The position numbers and the translations under genes were made by a program. DNA of 16,499 nt, from assembly GCA_022791355.1 (NCBI GenBank), contig JAAVYX010000268.1, positions 1 through 16,499 of the forward strand. Direction: 5' to 3'. The notes beneath the pieces were generated by a model. It made no database searches, had not been told where the DNA came from, and worked only from the letters and a program-made list of their open reading frames with translations. Positions 7,239 to 13,129 of this stretch are shown in pieces. Source of the DNA: Clostridiales bacterium (GTDB lineage: Bacteria; Bacillota; Clostridia; Oscillospirales; Acutalibacteraceae). The stretch's first letter is position 1; every line of letters begins with the position of its first letter.

Positions 7239-8177
7239 ATGATGACGGCGCTTTCCAATCAACCAAAGAAATCGGATTATTTTGTCGATACGGTCTGCCA
7301 GACGGATGCAGAGCTGTTGAAAACCGAGGAGGACAGGTACTACGTATTGGCCCTGCTCCTCAAGGGCTCGTCCATCGCCTATATCGATGGAAAGCAGCAG
7401 CTTCTGGCTGGTCCGGCCTTCATCTGTCTGGATCGGGGCCAGACCTTTGTACGCTGGGACCAAACGCCTCTGGATTTTTACCAGATTTCCTTCGATCCCC
7501 TCTTTTTAAACCGGAACCTGACTGAGGAGCGTATTCACAGCCGCCAGTTTGAGGAGCTCTGCGACCGGCATGATTTCTTTCGGCTCCAGCCCTTTCTGCG
7601 CCACGACTTTTCCAGCACCTACATAACCGGCCTGTCTCCCGAGCTTCTCAACCGGTCGGTGCGGCTTTTTGCCTTTTGCAGGGAGGAGCTCTATCGTTCC
7701 ACCGACTGGTATTGGAGCTGCCGGCTGCGCTCCAACTTTATGGATTTGCTGCATATCGTCGAACAGCTGTATTACCACAAGTCCCACGCGGCCGTGCCCT
7801 CGCCCGTCCAGGACGTCCAGATGAAGGAGGGATACGAGGACGTCTACAGCACCTTGATGCATATCTGGGCCGACTACGCCGACCCCGACCTGACCGCCCA
7901 GGAACTGAGCCGCCGCGCGGCGGCCGACTCGCGCAATTTAGTCCGCCGTTTCAAGCTCATCACCGGCAAGACCATCAGCGCCTATATTCTGGATTACCGG
8001 CTCTACGCCGCCCAGTACAAGCTGCGCTTCACCCAGCTTTCGGTACAGGAAATCTCCAACGCCACCGGCTTTCAGAGCGCGGCCTACTTCTGTAAAATCT
8101 TTAAGCAGCGCAACGGCATGACTCCCAACCAGTTCCGCAGCCAGGTAGTCAGCGAACGCATCGACGCCTTCGGCTGA
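7239..8177 (+). CDS. AraC-family transcriptional regulator
   Basis: A 312-residue regulator. The N-terminal part (about 1-170) is beta-rich, with a pattern fitting an AraC-type cupin sensor domain (LLLKGSSIAYIDGKQQLL, LDRGQTFVRWDQTPLDFYQISFDP). The C-terminal 100 residues are the double helix-turn-helix DNA-binding domain: DLTAQELSRRAAADSRNLVRRFKLITG is the first unit, and VQEISNATGFQSAAYFCKIFKQRNGMTPNQFR the second, with the family signature GF-S-YFCK-FK---G-TP--FR. The start ATG is seven bases after AAAGGA; a second in-frame ATG follows immediately. It is divergent from the exporter operon and convergent with the acyl carrier protein gene (6-bp gap). It is the only regulator in the cluster, so it likely controls both minus-strand units in response to an unknown small molecule, perhaps the cluster's own product. 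Confidence 0.93.
   Translation: MMTALSNQPKKSDYFVDTVCQTDAELLKTEEDRYYVLALLLKGSSIAYIDGKQQLLAGPAFICLDRGQTFVRWDQTPLDFYQISFDPLFLNRNLTEERIHSRQFEELCDRHDFFRLQPFLRHDFSSTYITGLSPELLNRSVRLFAFCREELYRSTDWYWSCRLRSNFMDLLHIVEQLYYHKSHAAVPSPVQDVQMKEGYEDVYSTLMHIWADYADPDLTAQELSRRAAADSRNLVRRFKLITGKTISAYILDYRLYAAQYKLRFTQLSVQEISNATGFQSAAYFCKIFKQRNGMTPNQFRSQVVSERIDAFG
7279..7290 (-). promoter_or_regulatory. Possible extra TCGACA box inside the regulator gene
   Basis: On the minus strand these bases read TATCGACAAAAT, 11 of 12 identical to the AATCGACAAAAT box upstream of the 368-aa gene. It lies about 15 codons into the regulator's reading frame. It may be an autoregulatory site or chance. Confidence 0.25.
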
Positions 8178-8183
8178 CGGACA

Positions 8184-8441
8184 TCAGATGGAATCCGCCC
8201 TCTTCCGGGCGGCCAAGACGCCGCAGAGCTTACGGATGGTGCCGGCCTCGGAAAAAAGCAGCTGGTCGTCCGGCACACAAACGCCCAAAGCGTCCTCCAG
8301 ACGGACGATCAGGTCCACAAAGGTCAGAGAGTTTACGCCCGCCTGGCTGAGGTCGTCGTCCGGCCCCAGCGGCGGCGAGGTCCGCCCCTCCGCCGCGGCC
8401 ATATCGGCCAACGCTTGTCTGACGATAGCTTCATACTGCAC
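8184..8441 (-). CDS. Discrete acyl carrier protein
   Basis: An 85-residue four-helix carrier protein. The phosphopantetheine attachment site is Ser38 in AGVNSLTFVDLIVRLEDAL; Asn replaces the Asp of the classic DSL motif, as is seen in GINS-type carriers of secondary metabolism rather than fatty-acid AcpP. The acidic loop GPDDDLSQAG before the site and the VPDDQLLFSEAGTIRKL segment before helix 4 are typical. The GTG start follows AAGGAGGG by about six bases. It lies 48 bp downstream of the 368-aa BtrH-like gene and is probably co-transcribed with it. As it stands alone with no fused adenylation or ketosynthase domain, its acyl or aminoacyl cargo must be loaded by an enzyme encoded elsewhere. 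Confidence 0.9.
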   Translation of the reverse strand: MQYEAIVRQALADMAAAEGRTSPPLGPDDDLSQAGVNSLTFVDLIVRLEDALGVCVPDDQLLFSEAGTIRKLCGVLAARKRADSI

Positions 8442-8489
8442 GTTTTTCCCTCCTTGCTTGCTGTTAGGGCCAAAGCTTATACGGCGCTT

Positions 8490-9596
8490 TCAGGCCGCGT
8501 ACCGCGCTTTTACAGCCTCGTTTACAAGAAAACGAACGGCTGTGAGCAGCTCGGTTTCAGTTTGTCCGGCCTCTTGAAGAAGCGTCAGAATCCTTTGCAG
8601 ATATTCTTCTCCCCGCTGCCGGCCGCCGCCCGTCCTTTGCAGACGGTTCAGCTTTAAAAAGAGGTTTCGGATCACATCGTAGGCGTCGGCCAGCTTTCCG
8701 TACCTTCCCGCCAGCTCCTCCATTTCGCCGCCGGGAAGGTAATGGGCGTGCAGGTAGGAAAGCCTTTTGTGCATCAGCCGCCGGCTCTCCTGGAGGATGT
8801 GGAAATCCAGATAGCTGATATCGGCCCCGTCCCGGTATTTGGTTTGCAAAATGTCGGCGAACCGGTCCAATAGGGATAGGCCGAAGCTGTAGGTCCAATC
8901 CTCTCTGGGAGTGGAAAGGTCCAGCAAATCCAGATTGTAACGGTCGATGCGGTCCATCCGGCCGCGCAGCAGGTTGTCTAGCTGATGGGCAAAGCGTTTA
9001 AGATCGAAAGCGTATTCTATGTCCTGGGGCTTTAACAGGTACAGATACCGCTGATAGGCCGCGATGTCGGAGGGGTCGTTGCAGATCATCTGGAAACCCT
9101 CCCGGAAGTCGCCGTAGTCCACCTCAAAGGAGGTAAAATTCCGGCGCTGGTCGAAGGATACGCAGCAGAGCGTCCCCTTTTCATCGTCGTAGCCGTATAC
9201 TAAGGATTCATGATACCAATGGGTTTTGTGATAGCTCTGCTTATGGGGAACGGCCCACTCGTTCAAAAAGACGATGGCGTAGACCCCGCAGTCGACTTGT
9301 GCCTTGAGGAACGTCACGATATCCACCTTGCTGTTGACCACCGCCGCCTCCACCTGATTGAAGTTCAGCGCCTCCTTTATCTTGCTGTACTGCAAGTAGG
9401 AGGTGGTTTCGGCGTACCGCAGGGCGTAAAAGTTATATCGCTCTCCCTTTTTGGCGTCTACCAGATACATTTCGATATAATGCTGCAAAAACCACTCGTA
9501 GAGCCGGGGCTGCCCCAAAACAACGCAGAGGGGCAGGGACTCGTATAAAAATGTAGTCACGTCCTTTTGCAGGCAGATATCCAATTCCTTACGCAT
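8490..9596 (-). CDS. BtrH-like protein associated with a carrier protein
   Basis: A 368-residue protein of a family I recall only as hypothetical proteins beside NRPS/PKS or stand-alone carrier proteins in Bacillus, Paenibacillus and Clostridia. The N-terminal half (1-170) resembles the BtrH-type fold: a predicted helix around LPLCVVLGQP, an LKAQVDCGVYAIVFLNEWAVP strand, then HKTHWYHESLVYGYDDEKG with His129 and, two strands on, Asp149 in VSFDQRRNF. BtrH itself moves an acyl group from carrier BtrI onto an aminoglycoside. A canonical N-terminal catalytic Cys is not obvious (Cys8 and Cys24 are the only candidates), so it may be inactive or mechanistically different. The C-terminal half is helical. 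The ATG follows AAGGAG with an 8-nt gap. It precedes the acyl carrier protein gene in one operon, suggesting that carrier is its donor. Confidence 0.6.
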   Translation of the reverse strand: MRKELDICLQKDVTTFLYESLPLCVVLGQPRLYEWFLQHYIEMYLVDAKKGERYNFYALRYAETTSYLQYSKIKEALNFNQVEAAVVNSKVDIVTFLKAQVDCGVYAIVFLNEWAVPHKQSYHKTHWYHESLVYGYDDEKGTLCCVSFDQRRNFTSFEVDYGDFREGFQMICNDPSDIAAYQRYLYLLKPQDIEYAFDLKRFAHQLDNLLRGRMDRIDRYNLDLLDLSTPREDWTYSFGLSLLDRFADILQTKYRDGADISYLDFHILQESRRLMHKRLSYLHAHYLPGGEMEELAGRYGKLADAYDVIRNLFLKLNRLQRTGGGRQRGEEYLQRILTLLQEAGQTETELLTAVRFLVNEAVKARYAA

Positions 9597-9717
9597 AGCT
9601 TACACTCCTTGCCGGCTTATGACCGGGACCTGCGGGACCCTTTGCGCCCCGGCCGTTTTTGGGGCTGGATATAAAATAGCATACGGCCGGAAAACTGTCA
9701 TTGCCCAGAAAGGACAA

Positions 9718-9746
9718 TCTATATAACAATTGTGCCATTTTGTCGA
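9718..9746 (-). promoter_or_regulatory. Promoter of the BtrH-like/ACP operon
   Basis: On the minus strand, TCGACA (9746-9741, 5 of 6 to consensus -35) is separated by exactly 17 bp from TATAGA (9723-9718). The predicted start is about 115 nt before the gene's ATG. The -10 sits in ATATAGATT, identical to the motif in the exporter operon promoter, and the -35 is part of a TCGACA box. Confidence 0.6.
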
Positions 9747-9748
9747 TT
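9737..9748 (-). promoter_or_regulatory. Third TCGACA box, probable regulator site
   Basis: AATCGACAAAAT on the minus strand resembles the two ATTCGACA copies in front of the exporter operon (consensus A-W-TCGACA-W-A). It coincides with the -35 of the promoter at 9718-9746. No second copy at 22 bp is visible here, so control may differ from the other site. Confidence 0.4.
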
Positions 9749-9785
9749 TCAGTCGCCCAGCCGCCGCCGACAGGTCGCCGGTTTG

Positions 9786-9813
9786 CCTCAGGTTCAAAAA
9801 ACCAGGATTTTTT
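9786..9813 (+). terminator. Weak terminator-like hairpin before rimP promoter
   Basis: CCT-CA-GGTT, a 5-nt CAAAA loop and AACC-AGG form a 7-bp stem with a 2-nt bulge, followed by A and six T (9808-9813). It would shield the rimP operon from upstream plus-strand transcription. The stem is short and AT-rich, so efficiency is doubtful. Confidence 0.3.
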
Positions 9814-9825
9814 AGGGAAAAGGGC

Positions 9826-9854
9826 TTGCATTTTCCATTGGGTTGTGTTATGGT
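9826..9854 (+). promoter_or_regulatory. Promoter of the rimP-nusA-infB operon
   Basis: TTGCAT (9826-9831) and TATGGT (9849-9854) are separated by 17 bp, a sigma-A-like pair with 4 matches in each hexamer. The predicted start near 9861 lies just ahead of the attenuator hairpin at 9875. It is back to back with the minus-strand promoter at 9718-9746. Confidence 0.55.
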
Positions 9855-9874
9855 ATGAAAGTAGATGTTTGTAG

Positions 9875-9905
9875 GAAGAGTGGGGCAACCCGCTCTTTCG
9901 TTTTT
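9875..9905 (+). terminator. rimP leader attenuator hairpin (NusA-responsive type)
   Basis: AAGAGTGGG/CCCGCTCTT (9876-9884 and 9889-9897) forms a 9-bp stem with one G-U pair, closed by a GCAA tetraloop and followed by TCG and five T. An AGAGTGGG-type terminator hairpin close to the transcription start is a recurring feature upstream of rimP in Firmicutes. In Bacillus subtilis a NusA-dependent terminator in this leader is reported to give autoregulation of nusA; the interrupted U tract seen here is what makes a terminator depend on NusA. The same role here is inferred. Confidence 0.7.
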
Positions 9906-10236
9906 GTTGCGGGAATTTAGAGGGTATCCGCAAATGAGACGGACGCGGGCCGCGCCGTCAGCTTTACCGCCGAACAAGGCGGTTTCCAAAGGCGGGCTTC
10001 CTGCCCGGCAGGGAAAACGGACGAAGTTTGGCGGGAAATCCGCAGGCGGTCTGCTCGCGAATCATTTATGGATAAAGGCCCGTTTCTTTTTGGTATGCCG
10101 GCGGCGCCGCCGGGGAAAAATGACAGGAGTACGCCGGCCGCGGCTTTCTAAATTCGTATGCAAAGCGCGGGGGCCGCCGGATGGGCGGTATAAAACCCGC
10201 TCAAACGGTTGCCGGCAAGGAGAAAAGATAGGAGAG
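9906..10236 (+). other. Long rimP leader without a gene
   Basis: About 330 nt of untranslated leader follow the attenuator. An open frame runs through it into rimP, but it has no family similarity and rimP has its own start signals. Visible structure includes ACCGCC/GGCGGT around 9965-9983 and a perfect 16-bp palindrome CCGGCGGC/GCCGCCGG at 10098-10113. No second promoter was evident. Confidence 0.45.
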
Positions 10237-10734
10237 ATGCGCGTGGCGGCTGCCAAAACCACCGACCGGGTTTTCGCTCTGGCCGAGCCTCTTGCAAGGG
10301 AGCTAGGCCTATCGGTTTGGGACGTGCGCTTTGTGAAAGAGGGCGCGTCCTGGTATCTGCGGATTTTTATCGATAAGCCCGAGGGGGTCGGCATCGAGGA
10401 CTGCGAGGCCATGTCCCGGGCTGTGGACCCTTTGCTGGACGAGGCCGATTTTATCAGCCAGTCCTATTACCTGGAGGTCTCTTCGCCGGGCTTGGGGCGG
10501 GAGCTTTCCCGGCCTGAACATTTCGCCCGGTATATGGGCGAGCCGGTCAAGGTCCGCCTCATCCGCGCAAGAGACGGCCGTAAGGAATGGACCGGCCGCC
10601 TGACCGGCTACGACGGGGGCGTGACCGTATCGCCCGATAAGACCGCGGCCGGCGGCCCGGAACCTGGCCGGGAAGAAATCCGGTTTGAAAAGGCCGAGAT
10701 TTCCCGGGTAAATCTGCTGGACGATTTTTTTTAA
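10237..10734 (+). CDS. rimP: Ribosome maturation factor RimP
   Basis: RimP acts in the cytoplasm in late maturation of the 30S subunit. The 165-residue protein has the family's N-terminal alpha-beta domain with VFALAEPLARELGLSVWDVRFVKEGASWYLRIFIDKPEGVGIEDCEAMSRAVDPLLD broken into its usual segments, the diagnostic YYLEVSSPGLGREL motif (about residues 72-85), and an SH3-like C-terminal domain ending NLLDDFF. Length is close to the usual 150-155, with a slightly longer C-terminal loop (TAAGGPEPG). The ATG at 10237 lies right after AGGAGAG; a GTG two codons later (10243) has better spacing and may be the true start. First gene of the operon, with nusA 276 nt downstream instead of the usual short gap. 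Confidence 0.95.
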   Translation: MRVAAAKTTDRVFALAEPLARELGLSVWDVRFVKEGASWYLRIFIDKPEGVGIEDCEAMSRAVDPLLDEADFISQSYYLEVSSPGLGRELSRPEHFARYMGEPVKVRLIRARDGRKEWTGRLTGYDGGVTVSPDKTAAGGPEPGREEIRFEKAEISRVNLLDDFF

Positions 10735-11010
10735 AGGAAAGATCCGCCGGTAAGAAGCGGAAGGGGTCCGCAGATATACCTTATATAAAGAAGCCTGTAT
10801 GCCGGGTCAAGACGGGCTGTCCCGGCGAGCTGCCGACCCTTTTCTTGCTATGGGACAGCGCGCCCGCGATACCTTCGTCCTGTCCGGCAAACGATCTTTC
10901 GTATGGGTCGCAGCCCGACCATGCATACGGATTTTTAGAATGGGAAACAACAGCCGGCTTTGGGCTGTAGGCGCGTGGTCCGCGCCTGAAATGGGAGGGG
11001 TTTGGAAAAA
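10735..11010 (+). other. Structured rimP-nusA spacer
   Basis: A 276-nt gap inside an operon that is normally compact. It contains a series of dyads: GGGTC/GACCC (10804-10808, 10835-10839), GCTGTCCC/GGGACAGC (10816-10823, 10852-10859) that crosses the first, a terminator-like hairpin (10900-10936), ACAGCC/GGCTGT (10950-10955, 10963-10968) and GGCGCG/CGCGCC (10970-10975, 10981-10986) just before the nusA ribosome binding site. The density of pairing suggests a regulatory or processing RNA element. A 71-codon open frame from ATG 10799 lacks a ribosome binding site and protein-like features. Confidence 0.5.
10900..10936 (+). terminator. Possible attenuator upstream of nusA
   Basis: CGTATG-GGTCG pairs with CGACC-CATACG around a CAGCC loop, 11 bp with a 3-nt ATG bulge on the 3' side. 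It is followed by GA and five T (10932-10936). The short T run suggests partial or factor-dependent termination, which before nusA could give local feedback. Confidence 0.4.
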
Positions 11011-12096
11011 ATGAACAACGAGTTTTTTGAGGCCTTGGCCTCAATGGAAAAGGAAAAAGGCATTCCGGCCGGCTATCTGGCCGAGAAAATCCAGGCGGCG
11101 ATCATTGTGGCCGTCAAAAAAGAGTACGGCGGACGGGACGTGGTCTTCTGCGACGTGGACCCCGAAAACCGTTTTTTCCGGGTCTACGTCCGCAAGGAGG
11201 TCGTGGAAGAGGTGGAGGACGTCTACGCCCAGATTCTTCCCGCCGACGCGGCCAAGTACGACCGGTCGGCCAAGGTCGGCGATTTTGTGGAGATCGAGCT
11301 GGATACCATGCAGTTCGGCCGCATCGTGGCCCAAACCGCCAAGCACGTCATCCGGCAGGGCATCCGGGAGGCCGAACGGGGCCAGACCTTACAGGAGTTC
11401 CAGTCCCGTAATCGGGAGCTGGTGACCGCCACGGTCCAGCGCATCGATCCCAAGACCGGCAACGCCACCCTGCTCATCGGCCATTCCGAGGCCGTGCTGC
11501 CCAAGACCGAGCAGGTGCCAGGGGAAGAACTTACCGAAGGCTCCCATATAAAGGTTTACATCGTCGACGTGCGGGAGGCCGACAAGGGGCCCAAGGCCAT
11601 GATTTCCCGCACACATCCCGGCCTGGTCAAGCGGCTGTTTGAGATGGAGGTCCCCGAGATTTTCGACGGCACCATCGAAATCAAGGCCGTGTCCCGGGAG
11701 GCCGGATCCCGCACCAAGCTGGCCGTATGGTCGGCCAACCCCGAGGTGGACGCAGTGGGCGCCTGTATCGGCCAGCGGGGCGCCCGGGTCAATCAGATCG
11801 TGGAGGAACTGGGCGGCGAAAAGATCGACATCGTCAAATACTCCGAGGATCCCGAGGCCTTTATCAGCGAGGCCCTTTCCCCCGCCAAGGTCTTGAAGGT
11901 GGAAATCGAGGACGAAGGGGTCAAGGCCTGCCGGGCCACCGTGCCCGACAGCCAGCTCTCCCTGGCCATCGGCAACAAAGGGCAAAACGTCCGTTTGGCC
12001 GCCCGTCTGACCGGCTGGAAAATCGACATCCGGCCCGAAAGCGGCTTCTACGGCGAGGATGAGGAGACGGCGGCGGCCGAAGCCGAGGAGGCGTAA
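11011..12096 (+). CDS. nusA: Transcription termination/antitermination factor NusA
   Basis: NusA binds RNA polymerase and modulates pausing, termination and antitermination. The 361-residue protein shows the RNAP-binding N-terminal domain (about 1-130, starting MNNEFFEALASMEKEKGI), an S1 domain (about 135-200) and two KH domains, with GxxG loops GQRG (254-257) and GNKG (321-324). The C-terminus ends in a short acidic Ala/Glu tail without the extra acidic repeats of Proteobacteria, as is normal for Firmicutes. The ATG at 11011 matches the conserved N-terminus; GGGAGGGG lies about 10 nt upstream. A TTG at 11002 would add three residues and is less likely. Expression is probably self-limited by the rimP leader hairpin and perhaps by the spacer hairpin just upstream. 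Confidence 0.97.
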   Translation: MNNEFFEALASMEKEKGIPAGYLAEKIQAAIIVAVKKEYGGRDVVFCDVDPENRFFRVYVRKEVVEEVEDVYAQILPADAAKYDRSAKVGDFVEIELDTMQFGRIVAQTAKHVIRQGIREAERGQTLQEFQSRNRELVTATVQRIDPKTGNATLLIGHSEAVLPKTEQVPGEELTEGSHIKVYIVDVREADKGPKAMISRTHPGLVKRLFEMEVPEIFDGTIEIKAVSREAGSRTKLAVWSANPEVDAVGACIGQRGARVNQIVEELGGEKIDIVKYSEDPEAFISEALSPAKVLKVEIEDEGVKACRATVPDSQLSLAIGNKGQNVRLAARLTGWKIDIRPESGFYGEDEETAAAEAEEA

Positions 12097-12360
12097 AAGC
12101 TCCCACGCGGAAAGGACGCGGACAGTCCGGACGGGAATTTTGGGCGGAGCCGCCTTACCTTGTTTTTTCCATACGACAGGCCGCTTGCGGACATTTACCT
12201 TGCCCGGCTGAAAAATTCTTCTCGCATACCTCGTGCCCTGCCCGTGCATATAGATTCCGTGACCTGCCCCCGGCGGTTCTCCCGGCGTTTGGCCGACGGT
12301 CCGCCCTTTTCGGCAGGTTTATATAGAAGCCGTCTGGCTACAGAGAAGGAAGGCGATTTC
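12097..12360 (+). other. Unusually long nusA-ylxR spacer
   Basis: A 264-nt gap where genes are normally almost adjacent. It holds CGGA/TCCG around 12119-12129 and GGCG/CGCC at 12143-12154, followed eight bases later by six T (12163-12168), a weak terminator-like arrangement. TTATATA-GAAGCC at 12319-12332 resembles TTATATAAAGAAGCC in the rimP-nusA spacer (10781-10795). An open frame runs through into ylxR but ylxR has its own start. A copy of ATATAGATT at 12248 lacks a -35. Confidence 0.4.
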
Positions 12361-12642
12361 GTGCAGCAGAAAAAGGTTCCCATGCGCATGTGCCTGGGCT
12401 GCGGACAGATGTTTCCCAAAAGGGAGCTGGTCCGGGCTGTGAAGAATAAGGAGGGGGAAATTTCCCTGGATATAAAGGGAAAGGCTCCCGGACGGGGCGC
12501 TTATCTCTGCCGGAATCCCGAATGCCTGCGGCTGGCCCGCAAGGCCCGACGGCTGGAACGGGCCTTTTCTTCTCAGATTCCGGAGGAGCTGTATCAACGC
12601 ATGGAGGCTGAGCTGGCCGCCAGTCTTACTGAAAAGCAATAA
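12361..12642 (+). CDS. ylxR: YlxR family RNA-binding protein
   Basis: A 93-residue basic protein of the YlxR (DUF448) family. The signature is complete: PMRMCLGCGQMFPKRELVRAV near the N-terminus with a Cys-x-x-Cys pair (Cys11, Cys14), then GKAPGRGAYLC and NPECLRLARKARRLERAF. YlxR of Firmicutes has been reported to bind RNase P RNA and modulate it (RnpM); the fold is RNA-binding. The GTG start follows GAAGGAAGG with a normal gap and gives the usual length, so the longer in-frame extension upstream is ignored. It lies between nusA and ylxQ as in most Firmicutes. Confidence 0.94.
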   Translation: MQQKKVPMRMCLGCGQMFPKRELVRAVKNKEGEISLDIKGKAPGRGAYLCRNPECLRLARKARRLERAFSSQIPEELYQRMEAELAASLTEKQ

Positions 12643-12697
12643 TCAACAATGGATGCGGGGGACTTCCTCCGCCTGACCCAAAGGAGGCATTCCCTTT

Positions 12698-13129
12698 TTG
12701 AACCATCCCTTACTCAATATGCTGGGCATCGCCCGCCGGGCGGGAAAGCTGTCGGTGGGCTTTGACGCGGCGGCCGAGGCCGTTCGGGGCGGAAGGTCTC
12801 GCCTAATTGTGGCGGCGGCCGACCTGTCCGCCAAAACCGAGAAGGAGATCCGTTATCTCATTGGCCGCCGGTCCCTAGACGGCGACAGTCATAAGGCAGG
12901 CGGACCCGCGGACAATCCATCCGCGGCCGGTAAGTCTATGGCCGGCCGGCCGGCGGCCAACCAGCCCGCGGCCAACGGATCCATAAGGGTTATCCGCATT
13001 CCATTCGATATGTCAATCATGTCCAAGGCCATCGGAACAAAAGCCGGCATCCTGTCGGTGGACGATGACGGACTTGCCGGGGCGGTTTTGAGTCGCTGCC
13101 CTGTAACCGGGGAGGATGATGCAGTATGA
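12698..13129 (+). CDS. ylxQ: L7Ae-family protein YlxQ with an internal insertion
   Basis: A member of the L7Ae/L30e/S12e/Gadd45 RNA-binding family that sits between ylxR and infB. The first half (LGIARRAGKLSVGFDAAAEAVRGGRSRLIVAAADLSAKTEKEI in its usual segments) and the last third (IRVIRIPFDMSIMSKAIGTKAGILSVDD) match the family. Between them, residues about 59-94, lies a Gly/Ala/Pro/Asn-rich insertion of about 36 residues, which makes the protein 143 residues against the usual 100. The TTG start lies 10 nt after AAGGAGG. The stop overlaps the infB start (GTATGA). The insertion falls where the family has a surface loop, so function may be kept. The stretch carries short repeats such as GCGGCCAAC. 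Confidence 0.9.
   Translation: MNHPLLNMLGIARRAGKLSVGFDAAAEAVRGGRSRLIVAAADLSAKTEKEIRYLIGRRSLDGDSHKAGGPADNPSAAGKSMAGRPAANQPAANGSIRVIRIPFDMSIMSKAIGTKAGILSVDDDGLAGAVLSRCPVTGEDDAV

Noticed and set aside
9589..9933. Minus-strand frames over the rimP/BtrH-like promoter region
   Set aside because: They start upstream of the mapped-looking promoter, cover both promoters and lack ribosome binding sites or protein-like composition.
9865..10236. Long N-terminal extension of rimP
   Set aside because: The added residues have no RimP similarity and include the attenuator hairpin; a ribosome binding site and family-length start exist at 10237/10243.
10799..11014. 71-codon frame before nusA
   Set aside because: No ribosome binding site, it overlaps the nusA start, and it lies across strong RNA hairpins that better explain the sequence.
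12160..12360. 67-residue N-terminal extension of YlxR
   Set aside because: YlxR proteins are about 90-100 residues, and the GTG at 12361 has a good ribosome binding site.
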